Positions 33,912-43,823 of a stretch of 64,000 bases of DNA are shown here, in pieces. The translations under genes and the position numbers were made by a program. This stretch comes from Notospermus geniculatus. Taxonomy: Eukaryota; Nemertea; Pilidiophora; Heteronemertea; Lineidae. Position 1 is the stretch's first letter. The number at the start of each line of letters is the position of its first letter. The DNA lies in assembly GCA_002633025.1 (NCBI GenBank), contig NMRB01002427.1, positions 17,741 through 81,740 of the forward strand. Direction: 5' to 3'. The notes beneath the pieces were generated by a model. It was not told the DNA's origin and searched no databases. It was given only the letters and a program-made list of their open reading frames with translations.

Positions 33912-34840
33912 TAGCTCACTGGGGTGAGCTATTACGATGGTGCAGCGTCTGTCGTCTGTCGTCGTCCGTTAGCCGGGCACGTTTCGTAACCGCTGGCAAT
34001 GGCTGGAGCTATTGACAATGATTGATCTGAAACTTGGTACATATATACCCCTAGGTCAGATGACCCACCACACCAAGTTTCGGTCCGATTCGACTCTCAG
34101 TTTGGCCACCAGGTGGCGGAAACCAAAAACACAAAAAGTGCAATAACTCCTGAACTAATGACTAGATCATCTCCAAATTTTTATCATAGGTGTAGCTAAT
34201 AAGGATACATAACATATATTAGAACGGGTTTTTGATTTGACCTATTTTTCAAGGTCACAGAGGTCAAAGTTCGACAAAAGTGACGAACCTGCCACAGTTT
34301 GTCATTATTTCACCGAGCGACTTTATGTCTTGCATAAACATGCATTGGAGCGGTACATGTACCTTAAAAAATACCAAGTTTCGGCCCGATCGGACATCCA
34401 ATATGGCCGCCAGGTGGCGTAACCCGAAAATAATCAAAGTGCTGTAACTCAGGAATGACTTGACCCAAAGCACCCCAATGTGCTATGTGGCCCCCTGCAG
34501 ATGACCTTTATGTCCATGTGAAGTTTCGGCCTGATCGGACATCCAATATGGCCGCCAGGTGGCGTAACCCGAAAATAATCAAAGTGCTGTAACTCAGGAA
34601 CGACTTGACCCAAAGCGCTCCAATGTGCTATGTGGCCACCTGCAGTTGACCTTTATGTGCACGTGAAGTTCCAGCCCGATCGGTCATCCAATATGGCCGC
34701 CAGGTGGCATAACCCAAAAATCATCAAAGTCCTACCTGGGAATGACTTGACCCAGATTCCTCATAACTGATATGTACCTCCCTCTATCATTAGACTACTA
34801 TGTCCAACCCAGTGAGCACATGGTCCATGGACCATTTCAT
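33912..34840 (+). repeat. 'agctcac' dispersed repeat, copy R1
   Basis: Head: ttagctcactggggtgagct (a hairpin), then a gtcgtc/cgtccg tract, a block ending caccaagtttcggtccgatt, then roughly 146-base diverged tandem units each containing atccaatatggccgccaggt and ggcgtaacccgaaaat. The tail includes gtgagcacatggtccatgga. No coding frame; the strongest candidate is a non-autonomous interspersed repeat. Other copies: 37787-38650, 41006-41460, 42139-42600, 43153-43411, and a tail piece at 54155-54190. Confidence 0.88.
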
Positions 34841-35508
34841 TCTAAGTGCGAGGGGGGACACCCCCCTCGCGCACCCCCACCGCTCGCTCGTACTCGCGGC
34901 GGGCGCGCTATGCGCGCCACCGGCTGTAATACTTCAAGCCCCGTCTGTCAGATTCCTTAGCGACAACACTGTTTAATGGATGAAGAAATTATCGATCCCC
35001 AACCTGTGTTAATTTCATACTTTGGCATGGTATTCCAACTTTTTGTGCGCAGTTTGAACAGCAATAGGTGGTAATGATTCTCGCAGCCATGCTTGTCGTG
35101 CCGACCTGCCGATACTAGCCGGAGATTGTCGATTATACCGAATTGCGTTATCCGGGTCTCTCCAGCTGTTCGGATCTTGAAGATGATCGATAACCTGTTT
35201 CCTTCATCTGGTGCTCACCAGTCTATCTGGCCTGACGGCCATCTAGCCTGGTTCGAATCCATCACATTTCCCGTTTCTGAGGGGGTGAGAGCCTCAGCCA
35301 ATCATCAGGGCGCGAAGGAAAATCGACGCGCCAATCAAAATCCATGTTACGAATGCGAGCTTGAAGAGCGTGAAGAGCAAAGAAAGTGTCCAACGGTGAT
35401 TTGTTTCGCGAGTTCTGATTGGCTCGGAGGCGGGGTCAAGTAGGGGTCAGGTTCATTAATAATTTATGCATTAACGGAAAAGATGACAGGATTCGGACAA
35501 GGCTAAAG
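34841..35508. other. Non-coding stretch upstream of the small two-exon gene
   Basis: GC-rich at 34848-34930 (gaggggggacacccccctcg). A 116-codon frame at 35093-35443 lacks features. Possibly holds the promoter of the next gene. Confidence 0.35.
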
Positions 35509-37624
35509 ATGGAATCGATAGCCTTGTTTGGACAAGATGGTTTCCTTGGGCGTCAGCGCCACCGTCGGAGCCCATGGAACCAGGTTAGACTATGTCGAAT
35601 AAAGCGAGGGAGATTTCTTGAAAATGTTGTTAGTGTTTCGGGGTGATTTTCAACCCCTCACTACAGACATGTGTGCATAAAACCATGCTTCCTATGTTAA
35701 TTCTTCTATGTTAAAACAACCCAAATGACCTGTGCCAGAGTTTCCAAATACTATTCTGAGAAAGTGTACACATTTGAAGAAGGCCTATTTTCGAGAAAAG
35801 CACAAAAACACAAAGTTACCTTTTGACATGTTTAATAACTCGGTCAAAACTGCACTGATTTCCATGAAATATTCGCAGCATTCGCAGAGAAACTGCTATC
35901 AACATGAAAACATCACACCACCTTGAAACATATCTGACTAATCTATACTATAATGGACGGTAGCCATGTTGGATTTTGTTATCAACCTGAGTTGACCTGT
36001 CTATCTGCTATACCTTGCCATGTAATGACTGTACACAGTTACGGTGGACCGGACTCTCTGCCCTATCTCCTCCTTAGTTAGGGCTTGAATCCTACGAAGA
36101 GCGGCCTATGTGTACAGTACAATAGGAGGAGTGTGTTTTATTACGCAATTTTGGTTTTAAAAGTTAATAAACAAGAAGTCAATCTCCAGAATTCACGAAA
36201 ATTCGTGAATTCTGGAGATTGACTTCTTGTTTATTATCATTTAGTGTGTCAATTTTGTGCTTTTTGTACCCTGTTTGGTTTTAAAAGTGATGATTTGCAT
36301 GAAAAAGAGAGAAAATCAGATGTGTGGTGACCTGCGCTGCCATCTACAAGAACGGGAGTGACCTAGGAATGAGCGGATGAGTGGCTCAGATATGAGTTCA
36401 TGTGAACCTGTAGCTATCATGAATCTGGGTCACCTTGGCATTATGAGCGGAAGAGGTGTAATAAACCAGATGTGATGCTGCTGTTTATAAAGTGAAAGTG
36501 AAAACTCCTCACTGCTATGGATTTGATTCCTAGCCATGTAAATGGCATCTCCAAACAAACTCATCAATATAAAGCAACAGACCCTCTACCACAGGATATT
36601 CAAGGACAAACACACTCCCTCAAAATGTGTTCGCCGCGGGTCAATATGCTAGTTGTGCATAATTAGTGATTGTTTTATAACATTTGGCGTCTGGTACGCC
36701 TGTACGTCACCGCCTCACTTTCGTTCAGTGATTTGGCAGTTGATACCGCTAAATACCACGGCTGACACGTCGTGCCACTGTTCATATTCCTTCGCTTGTC
36801 AACTGATAGGCTGTTTTCCAGAGTAGTAAAAAATCGCACTAGAATATCGTGTGTGGGTTGTCAAGTACGGTGGCCCATAAGGGACATTTAGTTTTTATTT
36901 TATATTTTTATTTTTTTTCTACTTTTCTCCGCGGAAATAATGTTTTCTCCGCGGAAATAATGTTTTCTCCACGGANAAGTTAAATTCCGCGGAGAAAAGT
37001 TTAATTCCGCGGAGAAAAGTTTTCTCCGCGGAGAAAACATTATTTCCGCGGAGAAAACATTATTTCCGCGGAGAAATCTTTAATTCCGCGGAGAAAAGTT
37101 TTCTCCGCGGAGAAAACATTATTTCCGCGGAGAAAACATTATTTCCCCGGAGAAAACTTTAATTCCGCGGAGAAAACATTATTTCCGCGGAGAAAACATT
37201 ATTTCCGCGGAGAAAACATTATTTCCGCGGAGAAAACTTTAATTCCGCGGAGAAAAGTTTTCTCCGCGTAGAAAACATTATTTCCGCGGAGAAAACATTA
37301 TTTCCGCGGAGAAAAGTAGGAAAAAAATAAAAATATAAAATAAAAACTAAATGTCCCTTGGGCCACCGTAGTCAAGCAACTTGAGTGTAATGCCCATGCA
37401 GTGCACGTTAAAATTCATACAAATTTCAAAATTCAGTAGAATTTAACAATTCTTGTTTCATTTCCCTGCAGTGCAAAGCCCATGTGAAGGTACTTGGGCT
37501 AGAATTGCCCGAATGGTATCCGAGGATGAACCACTTCAATCGAGATTGCCCTGCTCCAGCCATGCCAGCCTCTCTCCAACAGTTGAAAATGAAAGTTGAT
37601 GTAGAGATGATCGAAACAGCATGA
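35509..37624 (+). CDS. Likely small two-exon gene, unrecognised product (75 residues if directly spliced)
   Basis: First exon 35509-35583: ATG, 25 codons (MESIALFGQDG then FLGRQRHRRSPWNQ) ending at CAG before gttaga. Last exon 37472-37624: acceptor tttccctgcag, 50 codons (CKAHVKVLGLELPEWYPRMN, then NRDCPAPAMPASLQQLKMKV and VDVEMIETA) and TGA. Both are phase 0, so they join in frame to 75 residues. A middle exon is possible in the 1.9-kb intron but not identified. The product is basic at the N-terminus, with no signal peptide and no known family. The last exon has a decayed duplicate at about 40195, which supports it being a real unit. The intron contains two palindromic elements. Confidence 0.55.
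36166..36235. repeat. 34-bp perfect palindrome with 2-base centre
   Basis: 36166-36199 (aataaacaagaagtcaatct then ccagaattcacgaa) is the exact reverse complement of 36202-36235. The flanks carry a second shared text, ttggttttaaaagt, in direct orientation at about 36151 and 36278. The structure could extrude a cruciform. Confidence 0.93.
36236..36865. other. Intron sequence, no other exon recognised
   Basis: Lies between the palindrome and the large foldback. A possible 45-base exon at about 36595-36639 (after ctctaccacag, before gtcaat) would keep phase 0 but has a weak donor. Confidence 0.3.
36866..37370. mobile_element. 505-bp foldback built from ttctccgcggagaa palindromes
   Basis: Ends tacggtggcccataagggac and gtcccttgggccaccgta pair for about 70 bases through an AT-rich inner part (tttttattttatattttta). 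Between them the palindrome ttctccgcggagaa and its half-forms (ttccgcggagaaaa, cattatttccgcgg) repeat about 20 times. Flanks carry gtcaag at 36860-36865 and 37371-37376, a likely 6-bp target duplication. An N at 36976 interrupts the array. No protein is encoded. Confidence 0.93.
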
Positions 37625-37786
37625 GGCTCGTTTTGTAAAGAAGTTCAAAAGTGGTCAGAAACACTGATTCATGGATGAAGTCTGGCACACATCATGTTGC
37701 TGCAACTAGGTTTGTATCTTGAACTGTGGTTAATGGGTAAAATAAAGGGCATTTTTAAGGCACTTTTATTTTGCTAGCACTGATTT

Positions 37787-38650
37787 TTAGCTCAACCGTG
37801 AGCTTTAGTCGTCAGTCAGCGTCCGTCGTCGTCGTCCGTTAGCCATGTTAGCAGGGCACATTTTGTAACCGCTGGAGCTATTGATCTGAAACTTATACTC
37901 CTAGTCCTAGGTCAGATGACCTATGACACCAAGTTTTGGTCCGATTCGATTCTTGGCTTGGCCTCCAGGTGGCCAAAGCCAAAAACACTGAAGTGCAATA
38001 ACTCCTGAACTAATGACTGGATCATCTCCAAATTTGTATCATAGGTGTATCTAATTAGGAACGGGTTTTTGATTTGACGTACTTTTCAAGGTCACAGAGG
38101 TCAAAGTTCGACAAAAGTAACGAACCTGCCACCATGGCCACAGTTCTTAATTATTTCACCATGTCTTCATATCTTGGATAAATGTGTATTAGAGGGGTAC
38201 CTTCAAAAATACTGAGTTTCGGCCTGATCGGACATCCAATTTGGCCGCCATGTGGCGTAACCTGAAAATCATCCAAGTGCTAACTCAGGAACGGCTTGAC
38301 CCAGAGTGCTCAAACTTGATATTTGCCTTCCTCTAGATGACCTTTACAAGCACGTCAAATTTCGACCTGATTAAACTTCCAATATGGCCGCCAGGTGGCG
38401 TAACCCGAAAATCATGAAATGTGCTATAACTCAGGAACGACTTGACCCAGAGCGCTCAAATGTGCTATGTGGCTCCCTCTAGATGACCTTTATGTGCTTG
38501 TGAAGTTTAGGCCTGATCGAACATCCAATATGGCTGCCAGGTGGCATAACCCCAAAATTGAAGTCCTGCAACTTGGGAATGACCTGACCCAGATTGCTCA
38601 TTAACTGACATGCACCTCTCTCTGTCACTACACTATTATGTTCAAACGGG
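37787..38650 (+). repeat. 'agctcac' dispersed repeat, copy R2
   Basis: Head ttttagctcaaccgtgagct, then cgtccgtcgtcgtcgtccgt, caccaagttttggtccgatt, and diverged tandem units with ccaatatggccgccaggtgg. Includes gatttgacgtacttttcaag, which is also found in the Helitron-associated exon at 48500-48540. Confidence 0.85.
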
Positions 38651-39160
38651 TGAGAAAAGACTGAAATCTTTTCTGAAACCTAGTGCGGAAAAGTGCCAGC
38701 CTGAAAAAGACCCCGGTTGGGATCGAAACTTTGCAAATATTCTGAAAATGGACTTACATTATCAGATTTGCCACGGGAGCTATAAAAAATCACCCAGGTA
38801 CTCCTCAGAGGAGTGATTCCCTCCCGTCGGAGGGGGGGGGGAAGTGATTCCCTCCCGCTCTTTCAATGAATGTCAAGCGTCTTCAATCAAATGACGACGT
38901 CTTCTACCATTTTTACAGAAGCTCCCAAAATGGAAAACCAACGTTAAGGAAACGCCTGAACAAGCAAGATCAACAGAACTTATCGATGCTGAATGCAGAT
39001 CAGTACAGTTTGAGACAACTACCTCATGAAACACTTGTAAGCCCTTGAACCTTGATTGACTTCAGCTCAAAATCATGGTGAGAACGCTGCAAAGGTAAGC
39101 CAACAGGAAGTTAGAATGCCCCTACCTTGCTGTAGCGAAAATGCTATTTAAATGGAGATT
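38651..39160. other. Non-coding stretch
   Basis: Contains an inverted, diverged match (38690-38740, cagcctgaaaaagaccccgg) to the centre of the MITE at 10917-11142 and a G-run at 38829-38838. Confidence 0.4.
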
Positions 39161-39262
39161 TTAAGGAGCACAGTATTGGATCTCTAATGCGTTATTTGAC
39201 TGCCGACGTAGAGGGAGCCACCTAGCTATAGCAAAACAAACTACAAAAATGCATTACATGTC
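39161..39262. repeat. One end of the 'aaaggagcac' MITE (fragment, inverted)
   Basis: ttaaggagcacagtattgga followed by tctctaatgcgttatttgac, gccgacgtagagggagccac and aaaatgcatta matches the right half of 16139-16350 in reverse orientation. The other half is missing. Confidence 0.8.
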
Positions 39263-39265
39263 AAT

Positions 39266-39665
39266 GGTTAGAAATCAACCAAATCTTGTAGGATGATAAT
39301 GGGGAGGCTAATCTAATGGTAGCAATCATTACCCAATTATTTAATCCCTAGCAACACATAACAACTCCATTGTTCTGCGGTACCCCTGGGATCATTTCAA
39401 TGTTAGTACTGGTTAGAATTCAACCAATCCTTGTAGGATGATAATAGGGAGGCTAAGCTAACTCATGGTACCACTCATTACCGAGTTATGTAATCCCTAG
39501 CGACAGAATAGCAACTCCATTGTTCTGCGGTATCTCTGAGATCATTTCAATATTACTGCCGGGTTAGAATTCAACCAATCCTTGCAGTATGATAATTGGG
39601 AGGCTAAGCTAACTTACGGTACCACTCAACCCAACATGCCCAATTATTTAATACCCAGCAGCAGC
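39266..39665 (+). repeat. Three tandem units of about 145-151 bp
   Basis: Units start ggttagaa at 39266, 39411 and 39562, each containing tgtaggatgataat (or tgcagtatgataat), gggaggctaa, and ccattgttctgcggta in units 1 and 2. The third is truncated and followed by a short agc repeat (39657-39673). Copies are about 85 percent alike. Confidence 0.9.
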
Positions 39666-39900
39666 AGCAGCAGCACAACTCAGGCTCAAAGGAGGATTTT
39701 GTCGGCATCCAGCATAGGGCTATGAATGCTCTGGAATAATTCTGCCATGTCCAAATGCTTGCCGGTCGGTGCAGTATGAATCAAAGCAAATGATGTTGGC
39801 GTCTAATTTTGATCAGCTGTTGGTATCTGTAGTATTTAAATCAAGCCTTCCCCCAATTTTAAGCTAGCTGTACACATGCCGATAGCGCTCAGACAAATTT

Positions 39901-40102
39901 GGCACAGCCTTATTTGAAGTGGCAGTGCTATGAAACTTCACAGTATGTGCCCCATGCCACAACCACATCCGCCGTGGCAGTGCTGCGTGGCTGTGCCATT
40001 TTCCTTATCCAATCGGTGTTGATATTTGGTGCAGCCGCACACAGTTGCACAATAATATTCTGGTCTCAGCCAATTTGGCTACGATGTAAATAAGGCTGTG
40101 CC
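39901..40102. mobile_element. 202-bp MITE
   Basis: Ends ggcacagccttattt and aaataaggctgtgcc are exact reverse complements; an inner pair (tggcagtgct/agcactgcca-type) is partial. The 64-codon frame inside is incidental. Confidence 0.85.
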
Positions 40103-40194
40103 TAGTAATATTACTTGTCTTGTTTTCATGGTTTTAGTGATATCTTTCTTGGTCAAATAATGGTAAAACAGTATTCTTGTTTCTTTTCTCTACA

Positions 40195-40385
40195 AGTGCA
40201 AGTACCCCTGTGATTGAAGGAACTTTGGGCAAGCAATGTATTTGAGGACAAGCCACTTCAATTGAGAATGCCCTGCTCCAGCCTCTCCAACAGTTGATCC
40301 AGAGATGGCCGAAAGATCATCACCAAGGCTCATAATTGTTAAGAAGAATTGGTCAGGAATACTGGATGAAGTCTAGCATACCTCA
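40195..40385 (+). pseudogene. Decayed duplicate of the small gene's last exon
   Basis: The stretch tgcaagtacccctgtg...ggacaagccacttcaattga, gaatgccctgctccagcc, ctctccaacagttga and ctggatgaagtctagca follows the order of 37472-37700 with deletions and stops. The acceptor region (attcttgtttcttttctct) is also recognisable. It is not translatable as a whole. Confidence 0.75.
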
Positions 40386-40489
40386 TTTTGCTGCAACTTC
40401 ATGTACCGGTATTGTATCTTGTAATAATAGTCATGACAGTGCCTACACAGTGGCTATCACCAGCCGAATTGGAACGTTCCAGGACTACA

Positions 40490-40511
40490 TGTACATGTAC
40501 ATGTACATGTT
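40490..40511 (+). repeat. Short (acatgt)n microsatellite
   Basis: Three to four copies of the self-complementary tacatg unit. Confidence 0.85.
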
Positions 40512-40721
40512 GGCTACAGAAATTGCACCATTTCACCTAACCATAGAAATTGCTGGGACATGTCAAAAAGGCCTAACTGTTTCATGCTTCAATACCAGCA
40601 ATTTTGTTGTCCTAATGTTTTCTCTGATGGAGTATTGATTAAACCTACGAAGAAATGGCCAATTTAAGAAGAAATGACCCGGCTCTTGATGACCACTATT
40701 AGACCACTGTCATGACTGTAT

Positions 40722-40851
40722 GGCTAAGAATCCATTCACGCGAATTTCTAGCGGTGCGATGCCTCATCCTTTGTTCGTGACCAATGCTGCGGAAACCAAC
40801 AATGCTTTCGAGTGTTTGCCGCTTGAAAATCGCGTGAGTGGACAGCCAACC
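40722..40851. mobile_element. 130-bp MITE, family 'ggctaagaatccattcacgc', copy 2
   Basis: Full-length relative of 19193-19322 (about 85 percent), sharing aacaatgctttcgag and both terminal repeats. Confidence 0.88.
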
Positions 40852-40862
40852 TATGCGTGCCA

Positions 40863-41996
40863 GGTACTTTCAGAGAATCTGCTGTCTGAAACAAAGCTTT
40901 GGTTTGGTACATGTGCACCCATAAGAGAAAAAGAAATGGACAGGAGTTTTTCTTGAAATCTTCAGTTGCTTTGGAGATTGTAGAAAAACTGCATCAATTC
41001 ATTTTTAGCCCACCTGTGAGCTCTTACGATGGTGCAGCGTTCGTCGTCGTCGTCGTCCGTCGATTTTCCTTTTGAGGTGCGCTAAAATGTGCATGTGTCT
41101 TGCAAACAATAGAATTTCTATTGTTTGCGAGGCACATGCACATTTTAGCGCTCCTCAAAAAAAAAGGCCTGCGTCGTCCGTTAGTAGGGCACGTTTTGTA
41201 ACCGCTGGGGCTATTGATCTGAAACTTGGTACATATATACCCCTATGTCAGATGACCTATGACACCAAGTTTTGGTCCGATTCGATTCTTGGCTTGGCCT
41301 CCAGGTGGCCAAAACCAAAAACACAAAAAGTGCAATAACTCCTGAACTAATGACTTGATCATCTCTAAAATTTTTATCATAGGTGTAGTGTTTCATATTA
41401 GGATACATAACATATAACGGGTTTTTGATTTGACCTACTTATTCAAGGTCACAGTTCTTCATTATTTCACTGAGTGTCTTCATATCCCTTACGAAATTCG
41501 TTTTCTCAGTCTCTCAAACGTCATTTTTGCCCAACTTTATTTCCCAAGTGAGTGTACCAGTGCTACGCCACTTGTCTGCTCCCACACCTACTGCTTCCAT
41601 TTCTTCTTCGATCAATCGACCAATATCTGGGTGACGAGTGAGGATTGAGGATGTACTCCTTGAGATTTGTCATTTGAGAATGCGTTCCTCAGCAATTTTT
41701 CTGATAGCCTGCCTGCGTGCTCTCGCCTTCAAATTCTTGCATCCCTTTTGAATCTTCTGAACAAATGGTCGCGTGTCACAAATAGGGCACCCTAATATGG
41801 GGGATTGTCTCCCTTGAGATTTTTTTTCGGATTTTAATTTTGATTTTCTCCACAATGAGTGGGGCTATTTTACTGAATGAGGTACCATTTTGTAGCTTAG
41901 AATGTCTGCTTTAAAATAGTAATCGATCCAATCTGCTTGCATCACACTGAAGGACTACAGATGCATTCAAGCAAATGAAGTCAGTGGGGGATCGGA
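40863..41996 (+). repeat. First copy of a duplicated block ending at a single N
   Basis: 40863-41766 is almost identical to 41998-42905, starting at ggtactttcagagaatctgc in both. The N at 41997 separates them. Each copy includes one 'agctcac' repeat with a nested palindrome and a reversed coding remnant. After 41766 the two diverge. Either an assembly overlap or a recent tandem duplication. Confidence 0.85.
41070..41160. mobile_element. Nested hairpin element inside the 'agctcac' repeat, copy 1
   Basis: Left arm ttttgaggtgcgctaaaatg... up to caatagaa, and right arm ttctattg... to ctcctcaaaa, pair over about 45 bases with no spacer and only a few mismatches. It splits the head of the repeat between its gtcgtc tract and the following cgtcgtccgttag. 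Confidence 0.88.
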
Positions 41997-41997
41997 N

Positions 41998-42905
41998 GGT
42001 ACTTTCAGAGAATCTGCTGTCTGAAACAAAGCTTTGGTTTGGTACATGTGCACCCATAAGAGAAAAAGAAATGGACAGGAGTTTTTCTTGAAATCTTCAG
42101 TTGCTTTGGAGATTGTAGAAAAACTGCATCGATTCATTTTTAGCCCACCTGTGAGCTCTTACGATGGTGCAGCGTTCGTCGTCGTCGTCGTCCGTCGATT
42201 TTCCTTTTGAGGTGCGCTAAAATGTGCATGTGTCTTGCAAACAATAGAATTTCTATTGTTTGCGAGGCACATGCACATTTTAGCGCGCCTCAAAAAAAAA
42301 GGCCTGCGTCGTCCGTTAGTAGGGCACGTTTTGTAACCGCTGGGGCTATTGATCTGAAACTTGGTACATATATACCCCTATGTCAGATGACCTATGACAC
42401 CAAGTTTTGGTCCGATTCGATTCTTGGCTTGGCCTCCAGGTGGCCAAAACCAAAGACACAAAAAGTGCAATAACTCCTGAACTAATGACTTGATCATCTC
42501 TAAAATTTTTATCATAGGTGTAGTGTTTCATATTAGGATACATAACATATAACGGGTTTTTGATTTGACCTACTTTTCAAGGTCACAGTTCTTCATTATT
42601 TCACTGAGTGTCTTCATATCCCTTACGAAATTCGTTTTCTCAGTCTCTCAAACGTCATTTTTGCCCAACTTTATTTCCCAAGTAAGTGTACCAGTGCTAC
42701 ATGTACGCCGCTTGTCTGCTCCCACACCTACTGCTTTCATTTCTTCTTCGATCAATCGACCAATATCTGGGTGACGAGTGAGGATTAAGGATGTATTCCT
42801 TGAGATTTGTCGTTTGAGAATGCGTTCCTCAGCAATTTTTCTGATAGCCTGCCTGCGTGCTTTCGCCTTCAAATTCTTGCGTCCCTTTTGAATCTTCTGA
42901 ACAAA
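41998..42905 (+). repeat. Second copy of the duplicated block
   Basis: See 40863-41996. It contains its own hairpin at 42205-42295 and 'agctcac' repeat at 42139-42600. Confidence 0.85.
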
Positions 42906-43007
42906 TGCAGGATCAGAGACCGATTTCAATGACAGCCATTCTTCAGGGTCTTCGTTTTCAGAAGAATGTGTGGTGTCTATAACCAAAACTAAACTATTCT
43001 CATCCAA
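42648..43007 (-). pseudogene. Transposon-associated protein fragment
   Basis: A 119-codon minus-strand frame. Its N-terminal part is acidic, then comes a basic helix (KARRQAIRKIAEERILKRQI) and a segment HPDIGRLIEEEMKAVGVGAD followed by KRRT. The His-Pro-(Asp/Glu)-Ile-Gly plus (V)GAD-x(1-2)-RRT pattern is one I associate with proteins of marine invertebrate transposons, but I cannot name the family precisely. The left neighbour copy (41500-41850) has the same text with frame breaks. Confidence 0.4.
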
Positions 43008-43152
43008 AGGAAATTCATCGATATGTCACTTATGCATGGTTCTTGATCTGACACATGTTCAGTGTCTGATGGCTCAATGCCATAAGCTGACAGAACTGAA
43101 GAATCTGTTGTTTTTACAAGCTCCAAATAGGCCTGGTGAATAGATTGTGCAT

Positions 43153-43411
43153 TTTTAGCTCACCGGGGTGAGCTATTACGATGGGGAAGCGTCCGTCGTC
43201 CGTCGTCGTCCGGCGTCGTCCGTCGTCGTCCGTCGTCGTCGTGTTCCGTTAGCAGGGCACGTTTCGTAACCGCTGGGGCTGTGGATCTGAAACTTGGTAC
43301 ATACATAGCCCTAGGTCGCATGACCCATGACACCAAGTTTCGGTCCGATTCGATTGTTGGCTTGGCCACCAGGTGGCCAAAACCAAAAACACAAAAAGTG
43401 CAATAACTCCT
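43153..43411 (+). repeat. 'agctcac' dispersed repeat, copy R4, cut at an N
   Basis: Head ttagctcaccggggtgagct, expanded cgtcgtccgt tract, then caccaagtttcggtccgatt and gcaataactcct, where it stops at the N (43412). The text after the N is unrelated, so the join may be artificial. Confidence 0.85.
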
Positions 43412-43412
43412 N

Positions 43413-43823
43413 CTGCCCTCTCCTTCCCTAGACCTTCTGCAACTCGTACACTGATAACAGGCCACCTTTTCCTGAACGCATACCACCAGTCTTTGCCGGG
43501 TCGTCCATTGCCAAAGGGATTTGTCCGTCCATCGGCTTGGATGATTTTGGCCACCATGTCAATCACATTTTCCCTTGTACGTCCATAGCCAATCTTCGCC
43601 ATCTCATATCCACGCAACCGCTCCTGCTCCTCATCTTTGGAATGCACCATAGAACCATAAGTACGAGTACATACCTTCATGTGACTGTGTAAATCATCCT
43701 TCCAATCGAATACTTTGTCACAGATTCCGAATGTAAACTTCTCAGTTGATCTGTGCATACTGTTCGTATGTTTCAGAAGGTCAGGACGTGAGAACACTTT
43801 ATCACACACATCACATTCTTCAT
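43413..43823 (-). pseudogene. C2H2 zinc finger plus CENP-B/pogo-type DNA-binding fragment
   Basis: On the minus strand, from about 43823: a C2H2 finger (CDVCDKVFSRPDLLKHTNSM followed by H), then a degraded second finger (first Cys and last His lost), a linker, and a segment ENVIDMVAKIIQADG ... GRPGKDWWYAFRKRWPVIS with VRVAEGLGKERA. The GK-x-W-W-x-x-F-x-x-R-x-P pattern followed by an (S)xR stretch is the hallmark of CENP-B-type helix-turn-helix domains in pogo/Tigger/jerky transposases. The fragment is cut by the N at 43412 and has a stop just upstream, so the catalytic domain is absent. Confidence 0.7.

Noticed and set aside
35250-35260. ggttcgaatcc resembles a tRNA B box
   Set aside because: No A box at the right distance and no cloverleaf could be drawn; no supporting tRNA-derived SINE structure.
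41041-41061. tcgtcgtcgtcgtcgtccgt as coding poly-Ser/Arg
   Set aside because: The tract recurs at the same position in every 'agctcac' repeat copy and is part of the repeat.
40863-42905. Possible CRISPR-like or satellite array because of repeated blocks
   Set aside because: Two long copies separated by a single N, with no regular spacers. Better explained as haplotypes or a tandem duplication.
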